Position numbers and translations under genes: made by a program. The notes under the pieces are model-generated. The model saw only the letters and a list, made by a program, of their open reading frames with translations. It searched no databases and had not been told where the DNA came from. A DNA stretch of 64,000 nucleotides from an uncultured Bacteroidaceae bacterium (GTDB lineage: Bacteria > Bacteroidota > Bacteroidia > Bacteroidales > Bacteroidaceae): the NCBI GenBank assembly GCA_905234605.1, contig CAJOIE010000014.1, forward strand, positions 1-64,000, in the 5' to 3' direction. Shown here piece by piece: positions 40,268-48,627 of this stretch; within the stretch, counting starts at the first letter, position 1, and the number at the start of each line of letters is the position of its first letter.

Positions 40268-41257
40268 GTGAAGAGCAAGAAACTCCAAGCCCTGATGGCC
40301 GAGCACCGGCACTGGCAGGACATCGTCGGGCTACGCACCGTGGCCGACCTCAACGCCGCCGTGCGCGCCGGCCATGCCACCGACATCATCAACGTCAGCG
40401 AAGCCCTCCAGGAGCGCAAGATAGCCTCCGTGGCCGACGAGATAGCCGCGCGCCACTGCCGCCTCGTGCTGCTCGCCGGACCCAGCAGCAGCGGCAAGAC
40501 CACATCCAGCAAGCGCCTGGCCATACAGCTCGCCGCCTGCGGCCTGCACCCCCTCACCATCTCGATGGACGACTACTTCGTCAACCGCGTCAACACACCG
40601 CTCGACGCCAACGGCGAGTACGACTACGAGTGCCTCGGAGCACTCGACGTGCCCTACTTCAACGCACAGCTCACCGCACTGCTGGGCGGCGACACCGTGG
40701 AGCTGCCGCGCTACGACTTCGTCAAGGGCGAGCGCACACCGTCGGGGCACGAGCTCCGGCTGCAACCGAACAACGTGCTCATCATCGAAGGCATACACGC
40801 CCTCAACCCCGACCTCACACCGCAGATCGACCGTGCCGACAAGTTCCAGGTCTACGTCTCCGCCCTCACCACCATACAGCTCGACGAAAACCGCAAAATC
40901 TCCACCTCCGACAACCGCCTGCTGCGCCGCATGATACGCGACCAGAAGTTCCGCGCCTACTCCGCCGAGGAGACCATCCACCGGTGGCCAAGCGTGCGTG
41001 CCGGCGAAGAAAAGTGGATATTCCCCTTCCAGGACAACTGCGACACCATGATCAACACGGCCCTGCTATACGAGCTCTCCGTGCTGCGCACCTACGTGCT
41101 GCCCCTCTTAGAGAGCGTGCCCGCCACGTCGGAATGCTATGCCGAAGCCTTCCGCCTGCGCCAGTTCATAGGTTTCTTCGAGCCCATACCCGACAAGCAG
41201 ATACCGCTCACGTCGCTCCTGCGCGAGTTCCTCGGAGGCTCGGCATTCCACTACTGA
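40268..41257 (+). CDS. Uridine-kinase-like nucleoside kinase, N-terminally short
   Basis: This is the phosphoribulokinase/uridine-kinase fold: Walker A GPSSSGKTT (about residues 75-83), then SMDDYFVNRVNTPLDANGEY, LPRYDFVKGERTPSG, IIEGIHALNP and RRMIRDQKFRAYSAEETI. The Bacteroidales homologues I know have about 550 residues with a TGS and threonyl-tRNA-synthetase-like region first; this one starts (GTG 40268) just where the kinase part begins, and the sirtuin gene ends 40 nt before. The missing region is not present in another frame. It probably phosphorylates uridine or a similar nucleoside. The gene is followed by the Fur gene after one base. Confidence 0.85.
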   Translation: MKSKKLQALMAEHRHWQDIVGLRTVADLNAAVRAGHATDIINVSEALQERKIASVADEIAARHCRLVLLAGPSSSGKTTSSKRLAIQLAACGLHPLTISMDDYFVNRVNTPLDANGEYDYECLGALDVPYFNAQLTALLGGDTVELPRYDFVKGERTPSGHELRLQPNNVLIIEGIHALNPDLTPQIDRADKFQVYVSALTTIQLDENRKISTSDNRLLRRMIRDQKFRAYSAEETIHRWPSVRAGEEKWIFPFQDNCDTMINTALLYELSVLRTYVLPLLESVPATSECYAEAFRLRQFIGFFEPIPDKQIPLTSLLREFLGGSAFHY

Positions 41258-41258
41258 C

Positions 41259-41681
41259 ATGTCACCTGAACACTACGCCTCACGCCTCGAAGACCGCGGC
41301 ATACACCCCACTGCCATGCGCCTGCTGGTCTACCGCACCCTGGCCGAGAGCCGCCGTGCGCTGTCGCTGCGTGAACTCTGCGACATGCTCGTGACCGCCG
41401 AGCGCTCCACCGTGTTCCGCACGCTCACACTGCTGCTGGCACACCACCTGGCACACGCCATCGAGGACGGCACGGGAGTGGCCAGATACGAGGCCTGCGA
41501 GGGGCACGACGACTGCTCGCCCGACGACCAGCACACCCACTTCTTCTGCACCCGCTGCCAGCGCACCTTCTGCTTCCGCTCCATCCACGTGCCCGTGGTG
41601 ACGGTGCCCGACGGCTTCACCCTGGAGAGCGTCAACTACCTCGTCAAGGGCATCTGCCCCGACTGCCAACGAAGCGCATGA
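41259..41681 (+). CDS. Fur-family transcriptional regulator
   Basis: The 140-residue protein has the Fur winged helix (ALSLRELCDMLVTAERSTVF, RTLTLLLAHHL) and the dimerisation domain with metal ligands HTHFFCTRCQRTFCF and CPDC near the end. The two CxxC pairs form the structural zinc site. It may sense iron, zinc or peroxide; the sequence does not separate these. It is packed between the nucleoside kinase (1-nt gap) and trkH (ATGA overlap), so it is probably co-transcribed with a potassium transporter, an uncommon partner for Fur. Confidence 0.9.
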   Translation: MSPEHYASRLEDRGIHPTAMRLLVYRTLAESRRALSLRELCDMLVTAERSTVFRTLTLLLAHHLAHAIEDGTGVARYEACEGHDDCSPDDQHTHFFCTRCQRTFCFRSIHVPVVTVPDGFTLESVNYLVKGICPDCQRSA

Positions 41682-43132
41682 ACTGGAAGATAGTATTCCG
41701 CATCATAGGTCAGCTCGTGCTCATCGAAGCCTCGCTGATGGCCCTGTGCCTCGCCATGTCGCTGTGGCACGGCGGCAGCGACGCGCGCGCCTTCGCCATA
41801 TCGGTGGCCACGGCAGCCGCAGCAGGCTCGGCCATGTGCTACCTGTGCCGCAAGAGCCCGCGCGAGATGTCGCGCCGCGACTCCTACGTCGTGGTGACAC
41901 TCGTGTGGGTGGTGTTCAGCATCTTCGGCGCACTGCCCTACCTGCTGAGCGGACATCTCACCTCGGTGCCCGACGCCTACTTCGAGACCATGTCGGGCTT
42001 CTCCACCACAGGAGCCTCGCTCATCGACGACGTGGAGAGCCTGCCGCGCGCACTCCTCTTCTGGCGCAGCATGACACAGTGGATAGGCGGCCTGGGCATA
42101 GTGTTCTTCACCATAGCCATCATACCGTCGCTCGTGGGAGGCTCCGTGAAGGTGTTCGGCGCCGAAGCCACAGGCCCCATGCGCTCACGCCTGCACCCCA
42201 AGCTCTCCACCACGGGGCGCTGGATATGGGGCATCTACCTGCTGCTCACCATAGCCTGCGCCACCCTCTTCCACGTGGAAGGCATGAGCCTCTTCGACGC
42301 CGTCAACTACGCCATGACCGTCACCGCCACCGGCGGCTTCGCCACACACAACGCCTCCACCGGCTACTTCCACAGCCTGGCCATCGACTACACGGCCATA
42401 GCCTTCATGCTGCTCTGCGGCACCAGCTTCACCCTCCTCTACATAGCCACCTTCAAGCGGCGGCCGCGCACACTGCTGCGCAACACCGAGTTCCGCCTCT
42501 ACCTGAGCCTCATAGCCCTGTGCACAGCCTTCATCATGGCAGTGCTCATGCGCTCCCTCCACGTCCGCCTCGAGCCAGCCTTCCGCGTCAGCCTCTTCCA
42601 GGTGGTGTCGTTCATCACCACGACAGGCATCTTCAACACCGACGCCGGAGCCTGGCCACACATCACGTGGGTGACGCTGCTGCTGTGCATGTTCGTGGGC
42701 GGATGCTCGGGCAGCACCGCCGGCGGCTTCAAGTGCGTGCGTGCCGTGATGCTCTACCAGGTGGTGCGCAACGAGCTGCGCCGCCTGCTCCACCCCAACG
42801 CTGTGCTGCCCGTGAAGGTGAACAGCAACGTGGTGCCCTACGCCGCACAGGCCACACTCCTGGCCTACCTCATGCTGTACCTCGCCCTCTGCTTCTTCAC
42901 CTACTTCATGATGACCCTCTCGGGCATCGACAGCACCAACTCCTTCACCATAGCCATCTCCTGCGCCAGCAACGTGGGTCCATCGCTGAGCCTCAACATC
43001 GGCGAGCCCATGTCGTGGGCCATGCTGCCCGCCGCCCTCAAGTGGCTCCTCTCGCTGCTCATGCTCATGGGCCGACTCGAGATACTCTCCGTGGCAGCCC
43101 TCTTCACGCCCTACTTCTGGCGCGACCGCTGA
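41678..43132 (+). CDS. trkH: Trk-type potassium uptake protein TrkH
   Basis: The 484-residue membrane protein has four M1-P-M2 repeats. Selectivity-loop glycines are seen in SGFSTTGASL, TATGGFATHN, FITTTGIFNTDAG and SCASNVGPS. There are additional helices at both ends. FVGGCSGSTAGGFKC is a family signature. It imports K+ and needs the NAD-binding protein TrkA, which is not in the window. The start overlaps the Fur gene stop. Confidence 0.95.
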   Translation: MNWKIVFRIIGQLVLIEASLMALCLAMSLWHGGSDARAFAISVATAAAAGSAMCYLCRKSPREMSRRDSYVVVTLVWVVFSIFGALPYLLSGHLTSVPDAYFETMSGFSTTGASLIDDVESLPRALLFWRSMTQWIGGLGIVFFTIAIIPSLVGGSVKVFGAEATGPMRSRLHPKLSTTGRWIWGIYLLLTIACATLFHVEGMSLFDAVNYAMTVTATGGFATHNASTGYFHSLAIDYTAIAFMLLCGTSFTLLYIATFKRRPRTLLRNTEFRLYLSLIALCTAFIMAVLMRSLHVRLEPAFRVSLFQVVSFITTTGIFNTDAGAWPHITWVTLLLCMFVGGCSGSTAGGFKCVRAVMLYQVVRNELRRLLHPNAVLPVKVNSNVVPYAAQATLLAYLMLYLALCFFTYFMMTLSGIDSTNSFTIAISCASNVGPSLSLNIGEPMSWAMLPAALKWLLSLLMLMGRLEILSVAALFTPYFWRDR

Positions 43133-43153
43133 GCTGCCACTACAGACACAGAC

Positions 43154-45628
43154 ATGCACATGCACATGCACACACTCGCCCTATGTCCGTTGCTCTGCGG
43201 CATCGTCATGGCCGCCAGGGCACAGGTGAGCATCACGGAGCTGATGCAGAGCAACGTGGGCACCGTCGTGGACGACCTCATGGAGCTTCCCGACTCGTGG
43301 GTGGAACTGCACAACGGTGGCGAGGCTGCGGTGAGCCTCGGCGGCTACAGCATAGGGCTCACGGCCGATGCCGGCGAGGCATGGGCACTGCCCGCCGTGG
43401 CTGTGGAGGCCGGCGGCTACGTGCTTGTCTGCTGCGACAAGGAGGCACAGGGGCTGCACACCGACTTCCGCCTCGACACAGGCAAGGGCGGCAGCGTCTG
43501 GCTCTTCCGCGACGGCCTCGTGGCCGACTCCGTTACAGACATCCCCAAGATGCCGGCACCCGACATCAGCTACGGCCGCCTCACTGCCGCCAGCACGCTG
43601 TGGGGCCATCAGGCCACGCCCACGCCGGCAGCGGCCAACTGCGGCAGCCTGTGCGGGCAGCTGCTGGGCGAGCCCGTGTTCCGCACCGAGGGCGGCATCC
43701 GCACCAGCCCCGTGCGCCTCACCTTCACCTTTCCCACGGGCACGCCGGCCGGTGCACGCCTGCACTACACCACCGACGGCTCCGAGCCCACGGCAGCCAG
43801 TCACACATGGAGCGGCGAGCCACTGCTCATCGACAGCACCACGGTGGTGCGCGCCCGCCTGATGCTCGAAGGATGGCTCTCACCGCGCTCCACCACCCAC
43901 AGCTACATCTTCGCCGACCATGAGCACGAGCTGCCCGTGGTGTCGATAGCCACCGACAGTGCCTTCCTCTACGGCGACACGCTGGGCATCCTCTCCGATG
44001 CCGTGTGCCCCGCCGACGGCCAGGCCAACTACACCCACAACTGGCGGCGGCCCGTCAACATAGAGTACTTCCCCGCCACGGCCGCGGCGGCCGCCGTCAA
44101 CCAGCTCTGCGAGGCACGCCTCGGCGGCAACGCCTCACGCCAGTTCCCCCTGAAGACGTTCATAGTGTATGCCAACAGGCGCTTCGGCACCAAGCACCTG
44201 AGCTACCCCTTCTTCGCGGCCGACAAGCCCCGGGCAACGCGCTTCAAGAGCATCATGCTCCGCAACTCGGGCAACGACTGCACGCTGCTCTTCATGCGCG
44301 ACGCCCTCATACAGCGCTCCGTGGCCCGCCATGCCGACCTCGACTGGCAGGCATGCCAGCCGGTGGCGGTCTACATCAACGGGCACTACTGCGGCATGCT
44401 CAACATGCGTGAGCGCGGCACAGAGGACAACATATGGACTAACTACGACGGCCTCGACGACATCGACCTCATCGAGAACTGGAGCCAGCTCAAGGAGGGC
44501 GACACCGAGGCTCTGGAGCAGTTCACTGCCTTCTACAGCGAGGAGGGGCACACGCTCGGGGAGTATGCCGCACGGATGGACTGGCAGGAGTTCTTCAACC
44601 TCATGGCGATGAACATCTACTACAACAACCGCGACTTCCCCGGCGGCAACATAGTGATGTGGCGTCCCCGCACCAGCGACGGCCGCTGGCGCTTCATTGC
44701 CAAGGACACCGACTTCGGTCTGGGCCTGACCCACGAGCCCACGGACTACAACACCCTGGCATGGCTCTACGACCCTGCCTACGACCCGCACTACAACTGG
44801 GGCAACGCTCCCCGCTTCACGCTGCTCTTCCGCCACATGCTTGAGGACGCCGACCTGCGCCGCGAGTTCGTGGACCGCATGGCTGTCTACATGGCCGACT
44901 TCCTCAACGAGAGCCGCATCGTGATGCTGTGGGACCGGATGCTCGCCGACGTGTCCACGGAGCTGCCCTACCACCTGCCGCACATGGGCAGCAACAGGGC
45001 CTACTATGCTGCCAGCCTCGGGCATGCCCGCTCATGGCTCTCCGGCCGCACGGCCTACTGCTACACTATGCTGTCAGCCTTCTTCGGCCTTGGCAGCCCC
45101 GTGCCGCTCACCGTGGGCATGGACAGCGATGCCGACGAGACTGTGACCGACCTCTGCAGGCGCGAGACGGAGCTGCACGCCTGCGGCATTACCGCCACTG
45201 CCGACAGCCTGCGCGGCAGCTTCTTTGCCGGCCGTGAGCTGCGCCTGAGCGTGCACCGCCGCGGCAGCACCGAGCCTCTGCCTGCCACCTTTGCCGTGAC
45301 CGCCGTGCGCGACGGGGCCGTGCACACCGACACTATTGCCGCCACCGAGCTGCGCATGACCATGCCCGGCTGCGACAGCGTCAGCGTGGCCTACAGCATT
45401 GACACCGCCACGCTGCTCGACGGACGCCTGCCCTTCAGCTACTCCATTGCGGGCACGCAGCTCACCGTGCGCAGCTACGCCGGTGCCGTGCCCGTGCGTC
45501 TCTGCACCACGGGCGGTGCCGTCGTGGCCGCCTCAGGCCATGACGCTGTCACCCACACCTTCACCGTCAAGCCGCACGCCATATACGTTCTCCGCGTGGG
45601 CACCAAGGCAGTGAAGATAGGGCTGTAG
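43154..45628 (+). CDS. Secreted CotH-family protein with lamin-tail domain and sorting-like end
   Basis: A signal peptide (ending MAARA-QVS) is followed by a lamin-tail domain (residues about 25-130: ITELMQSNVGTVVDDLMELP, SWVELHNGG). Next comes a chitobiase/FN3-like module (about 165-255: HYTTDGSEPTAASHTW). A CotH kinase-like domain follows (about 265-620) with LRNSGNDCTLLFMRDALIQR, YINGHYCGMLNMRERG and WRFIAKDTDFGLGL. The end (VPVRLCTTGGAVVA, AIYVLRVGTKAVKI) resembles a type-A sorting tail. CotH domains phosphorylate spore-coat proteins in Bacillus; here the protein would be on the surface and its target is unknown. The gene starts 21 nt after trkH. Confidence 0.85.
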   Translation: MHMHMHTLALCPLLCGIVMAARAQVSITELMQSNVGTVVDDLMELPDSWVELHNGGEAAVSLGGYSIGLTADAGEAWALPAVAVEAGGYVLVCCDKEAQGLHTDFRLDTGKGGSVWLFRDGLVADSVTDIPKMPAPDISYGRLTAASTLWGHQATPTPAAANCGSLCGQLLGEPVFRTEGGIRTSPVRLTFTFPTGTPAGARLHYTTDGSEPTAASHTWSGEPLLIDSTTVVRARLMLEGWLSPRSTTHSYIFADHEHELPVVSIATDSAFLYGDTLGILSDAVCPADGQANYTHNWRRPVNIEYFPATAAAAAVNQLCEARLGGNASRQFPLKTFIVYANRRFGTKHLSYPFFAADKPRATRFKSIMLRNSGNDCTLLFMRDALIQRSVARHADLDWQACQPVAVYINGHYCGMLNMRERGTEDNIWTNYDGLDDIDLIENWSQLKEGDTEALEQFTAFYSEEGHTLGEYAARMDWQEFFNLMAMNIYYNNRDFPGGNIVMWRPRTSDGRWRFIAKDTDFGLGLTHEPTDYNTLAWLYDPAYDPHYNWGNAPRFTLLFRHMLEDADLRREFVDRMAVYMADFLNESRIVMLWDRMLADVSTELPYHLPHMGSNRAYYAASLGHARSWLSGRTAYCYTMLSAFFGLGSPVPLTVGMDSDADETVTDLCRRETELHACGITATADSLRGSFFAGRELRLSVHRRGSTEPLPATFAVTAVRDGAVHTDTIAATELRMTMPGCDSVSVAYSIDTATLLDGRLPFSYSIAGTQLTVRSYAGAVPVRLCTTGGAVVAASGHDAVTHTFTVKPHAIYVLRVGTKAVKIGL

Positions 45629-45645
45629 GAGCCAGCGCAATCACC

Positions 45646-48327
45646 TCAGTGTGCATCCTTCCAGCTGTGACCCCAGCCTGTCGAGGCCACGAGGGGCACT
45701 TGCAGCTGTGCTGCCTGCTCCATCTCGGCCACCACGAGGTGCTCCATGCGCTCGCGCTCGTCGGGCACGACGGTGAAGATGAGCTCGTCGTGCACCTGTA
45801 GCAGCATGCGTGAGCGCATCTGCTCTCCGGCCATGCGGCGTGCTATTCGCACCATGGCCAGCTTGATGATGTCGGCTGCCGACCCTTGTATGGGAGCGTT
45901 GATGGCTATGCGCTCGGCCAGTGAGCGCACGGTGGCGTTGGCCGAGGCTATGCCGTCGACACGGCAACGGCGGTGCATCAGCGTCTCGGCATAGCCCTGG
46001 CTGCGGGCGCGCTCTATGCTTTCCTGCATGTAGGCATGCACCTGCGGGTAGGTGGCGAAATATCCCTCTATGAGCTCCTTGGCGTCGCCGCGGCTGATGT
46101 CGAGCCGCTCGGCCAGTCCGAAGGCTGTGATGCCGTATATGATGCCGAAGTTGGCCGTCTTGGCACGGCTGCGTTCCTGCCGCGTGACGTCGGCTATGGG
46201 CTTGTGGAATATCTTCGCGGCGGTGGCAGCGTGTATGTCGTGACCCTGGCGGAAGTCCTCTATCAGGCCCGCATCGCCGCTGAGGTGGGCCATGAGGCGT
46301 AGCTCAATCTGCGAGTAGTCGGCAGCAAAGAAGAGCTGCCCCTCGTCGGCCACGAAGGCGCCGCGTATGTCGCGTCCCTCATCGGTGCGCACAGGAATGT
46401 TCTGCAAGTTGGGGTTGGAGCTCGACAGGCGCCCCGTGGCCGTGATGGCCTGGTTGAGCTGCGTGTGTATGCGCCCAGTGGATGGGTCGGCCAGCCGCGG
46501 CAGGGCGTCGAGGTAGGTGGAGCGCAGCTTCTGTGCGGCACGGTAGTCGAGTATTTTCTGCACTATGGGGTGCTTCTGGCGCAGGGGCAGCAGCACCTCC
46601 TCCGACGTGGCATAGACGCCGGTCTTGGTGCGCTTGGCCTTGGCGGCAAGCTGTAGCCGCTCGAAGAGCACGTCGCCCACCTGGCGGGGCGACGATATGT
46701 TGAAGTCCGTGCCGGCCAGCATGTGTATCTCCGTCTCCAGGGCCTCCATGCGGGCAGCCATGGTGCGGCTGGCCTCGGCCAGGGCATCGCTGTCGAGGCG
46801 TATGCCCGCCGTCTCCATGTCGGCAAGCACACCCACGAGTGGCATCTCCACCTCGGCATAGAGGCTGCCCACGCCTTCTGCCTCGAGCTGCGGCAGCAGG
46901 AGGCGGCTCAGGGCAAGGGCGGTGCACGCGGCAGAGGCTGCGGGCGGCAGCGGCGTGCCGTCGGCGGCCACGCACTCGCCGGTGTAGGCCTGCTGCAGGC
47001 GCACGAGGGAGTGGCTCATCTCGGGGTGCAGCAGGTAGTGGGCTATCATGGTGTCGGCCACACGGGCGGCCACAGCCACGCCACGACGCCGCAGGAGCTT
47101 CACCACGGGCTTCCAGTCGTGCACGGCGAGGGTCACGTCGGCGCGGCCAAGAAGTGCGCCCACGGCGGCTGCGACGGCCTCGTGGGGCGCGGCGTCGCCC
47201 GACGTGGTGAGCACGGCGGCACATGTGGGCGAGAGAGCCACGGCGGCCGTGAGCTGCCCGTCGTGCTCCTCGAGAGCGAAGCCCACGGTGGTGCCGGCGG
47301 CGATGTCGGGCAGTGCGCCGCTGGTGAGCGTGACACGCACCGTGGCAGGCACGGCAGGCGCGGAGTCGAAGAGGTCGGGCTGCTGTGTGGCAGGCACTTC
47401 CATGGCGGCCTGCGTGAAGAGGTCGGGCTCCGCAGCTGCCGGCGCGGCCGCTGCCGCAGGCTCCAGGGCGGCGGCAAGGGAGCGCATCTCGTAGTGCAGG
47501 TAGATGTCGCGCAGGGCCGATGCCTGTGCTGCCGTGAGCGGCCGCACGGTCAGCGCGTCGAGGTCGAGGCTTATGGGCACCGTGGTGACTATCTCGGCCA
47601 GCCAGCGCGACAGGCGTATCTGCTCCACGTTGGCAGCCACGCGGGTCTGCATGGCACCCTTGAGCTCGTCCACATGTGCTATCAGACCCTCGATGCTGCC
47701 ATAGCGGGCTATGAGCTCCACGGCGCGCGTCTCGCCAACGCCTGGACAGCCAGGTATGTTGTCGCTCTTGTCGCCCATGAGCCCAAGCAGGTCCACCACC
47801 TGCGATGGCTGCTGCAAGCCCCAGCGGGCGCACACCTCGGCAGGACCCTCGACGTCGAAGCCGCCGCCGCGGCTCTTGGGACGATAGATGCGCACGCGCT
47901 CCGTGACGAGCTGGCCATAGTCCTTGTCGGGCGTCACCATGTAGGTGTCGATGCCGGCAGCGTCGGCCTGACGCGAGAGTGTGCCTATCACGTCGTCGGC
48001 CTCGTAGCCTGCCACCTCAAGCACAGGTATGCCCTGCGCCTCAAGCAGCTGCTTGATGACAGGCACGGCGATGCGGATGCCCTCGGGAGTGGCCTGGCGC
48101 TGGGCCTTGTAGTCGGGGTAGCGCACGTGGCGGAAGGTGCCGCCGTGAGGGTCGAAGGCCACACCGAGATGGGTGGGATGTTCCTTGGACATCACCTCCT
48201 GCAGCGTCCTGGCAAAGCCGAACACGGCCGAGACGTCCTCGCCGCGGCTGTTGATGCGAGGGTTCTTGATCAGGCCGTAGTAGGCACGGTAGATGAGGGC
48301 ATAGCCGTCGAGCAGGAAGAGCTTCAT
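45646..48327 (-). CDS. polA: DNA polymerase I, with degenerate proofreading domain
   Basis: The 893-residue protein has the 5' nuclease domain (LLDGYALIYRAYYG; GYEADDVIGTLS; TPDKDYGQLV; LMGDKSDNIPGCPGVGE), then a 3'-5' exonuclease-like domain (about 325-500) and the polymerase. Polymerase motifs A (ADYSQIELRLMAHLSG), B (RSRAKTANFGIIYGITAFGL) and C (LLQVHDELIF) are intact. The exonuclease DxE motif is missing: VGFALEEHDGQLTAAVAL stands in its place. The enzyme should synthesise DNA and remove primers but not proofread. Convergent with the CotH gene, 17 nt apart. Confidence 0.96.
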   Translation of the reverse strand: MKLFLLDGYALIYRAYYGLIKNPRINSRGEDVSAVFGFARTLQEVMSKEHPTHLGVAFDPHGGTFRHVRYPDYKAQRQATPEGIRIAVPVIKQLLEAQGIPVLEVAGYEADDVIGTLSRQADAAGIDTYMVTPDKDYGQLVTERVRIYRPKSRGGGFDVEGPAEVCARWGLQQPSQVVDLLGLMGDKSDNIPGCPGVGETRAVELIARYGSIEGLIAHVDELKGAMQTRVAANVEQIRLSRWLAEIVTTVPISLDLDALTVRPLTAAQASALRDIYLHYEMRSLAAALEPAAAAAPAAAEPDLFTQAAMEVPATQQPDLFDSAPAVPATVRVTLTSGALPDIAAGTTVGFALEEHDGQLTAAVALSPTCAAVLTTSGDAAPHEAVAAAVGALLGRADVTLAVHDWKPVVKLLRRRGVAVAARVADTMIAHYLLHPEMSHSLVRLQQAYTGECVAADGTPLPPAASAACTALALSRLLLPQLEAEGVGSLYAEVEMPLVGVLADMETAGIRLDSDALAEASRTMAARMEALETEIHMLAGTDFNISSPRQVGDVLFERLQLAAKAKRTKTGVYATSEEVLLPLRQKHPIVQKILDYRAAQKLRSTYLDALPRLADPSTGRIHTQLNQAITATGRLSSSNPNLQNIPVRTDEGRDIRGAFVADEGQLFFAADYSQIELRLMAHLSGDAGLIEDFRQGHDIHAATAAKIFHKPIADVTRQERSRAKTANFGIIYGITAFGLAERLDISRGDAKELIEGYFATYPQVHAYMQESIERARSQGYAETLMHRRCRVDGIASANATVRSLAERIAINAPIQGSAADIIKLAMVRIARRMAGEQMRSRMLLQVHDELIFTVVPDERERMEHLVVAEMEQAAQLQVPLVASTGWGHSWKDAH

Positions 48328-48627
48328 GGAGAATGGGTAAGTGGGGGGGTAAATCAGTTAATAAGGACATCTGCAACGGGCTGGCAGCGAGTGCCGGAGC
48401 GTGCGGCAGGCATGGCGGTGCTACGGCATGGCGTGACAGGCACCGCCGTCCGTGCACCGTGGCGGCAGACACCATGCAGGGTGAGGCATCACCACCATGC
48501 AGCATCACCCGCGACGACCGTGCAGGGTGGCAAAAGCCGTTTTGTGAGGGTGCCGCGAGCACGGTGTGAGATATTCTCGCTACCTTCGCCACTGCGACAG
48601 GGCAAATATAGTGAAAACCATAACACG
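48328..48627. other. Divergent spacer between polA and mnmG
   Basis: No gene is visible in these 300 nt. The stretch holds CAGACACCATGCAGGGTG (48466-48483), identical over 18 bp to 20851-20868, and GTGCAGGGTGG at 48520-48530. A weak -7 box TACCTTCG (48581-48588) precedes mnmG. Confidence 0.8.
48581..48588 (+). promoter_or_regulatory. Weak -7 element TACCTTCG for mnmG
   Basis: Differs from TAnnTTTG by one base (C for T) and lies 40 nt before the mnmG ATG, the usual distance. It is followed by CCACT. Confidence 0.4.

Noticed and set aside
41746..43923. 725-codon plus-strand frame overlapping trkH and the CotH gene
   Set aside because: It is a frame-shifted shadow of two recognised genes, rich in Arg, His and Pro with no domain.
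46723..48600. Very long open frame on the plus strand opposite polA, continuing into mnmG (over 1000 codons)
   Set aside because: It is antisense to a well-conserved polA gene. The residues show no domain, and high GC with few stop codons explains the open frame. Only its part from 48628 on is a real gene.
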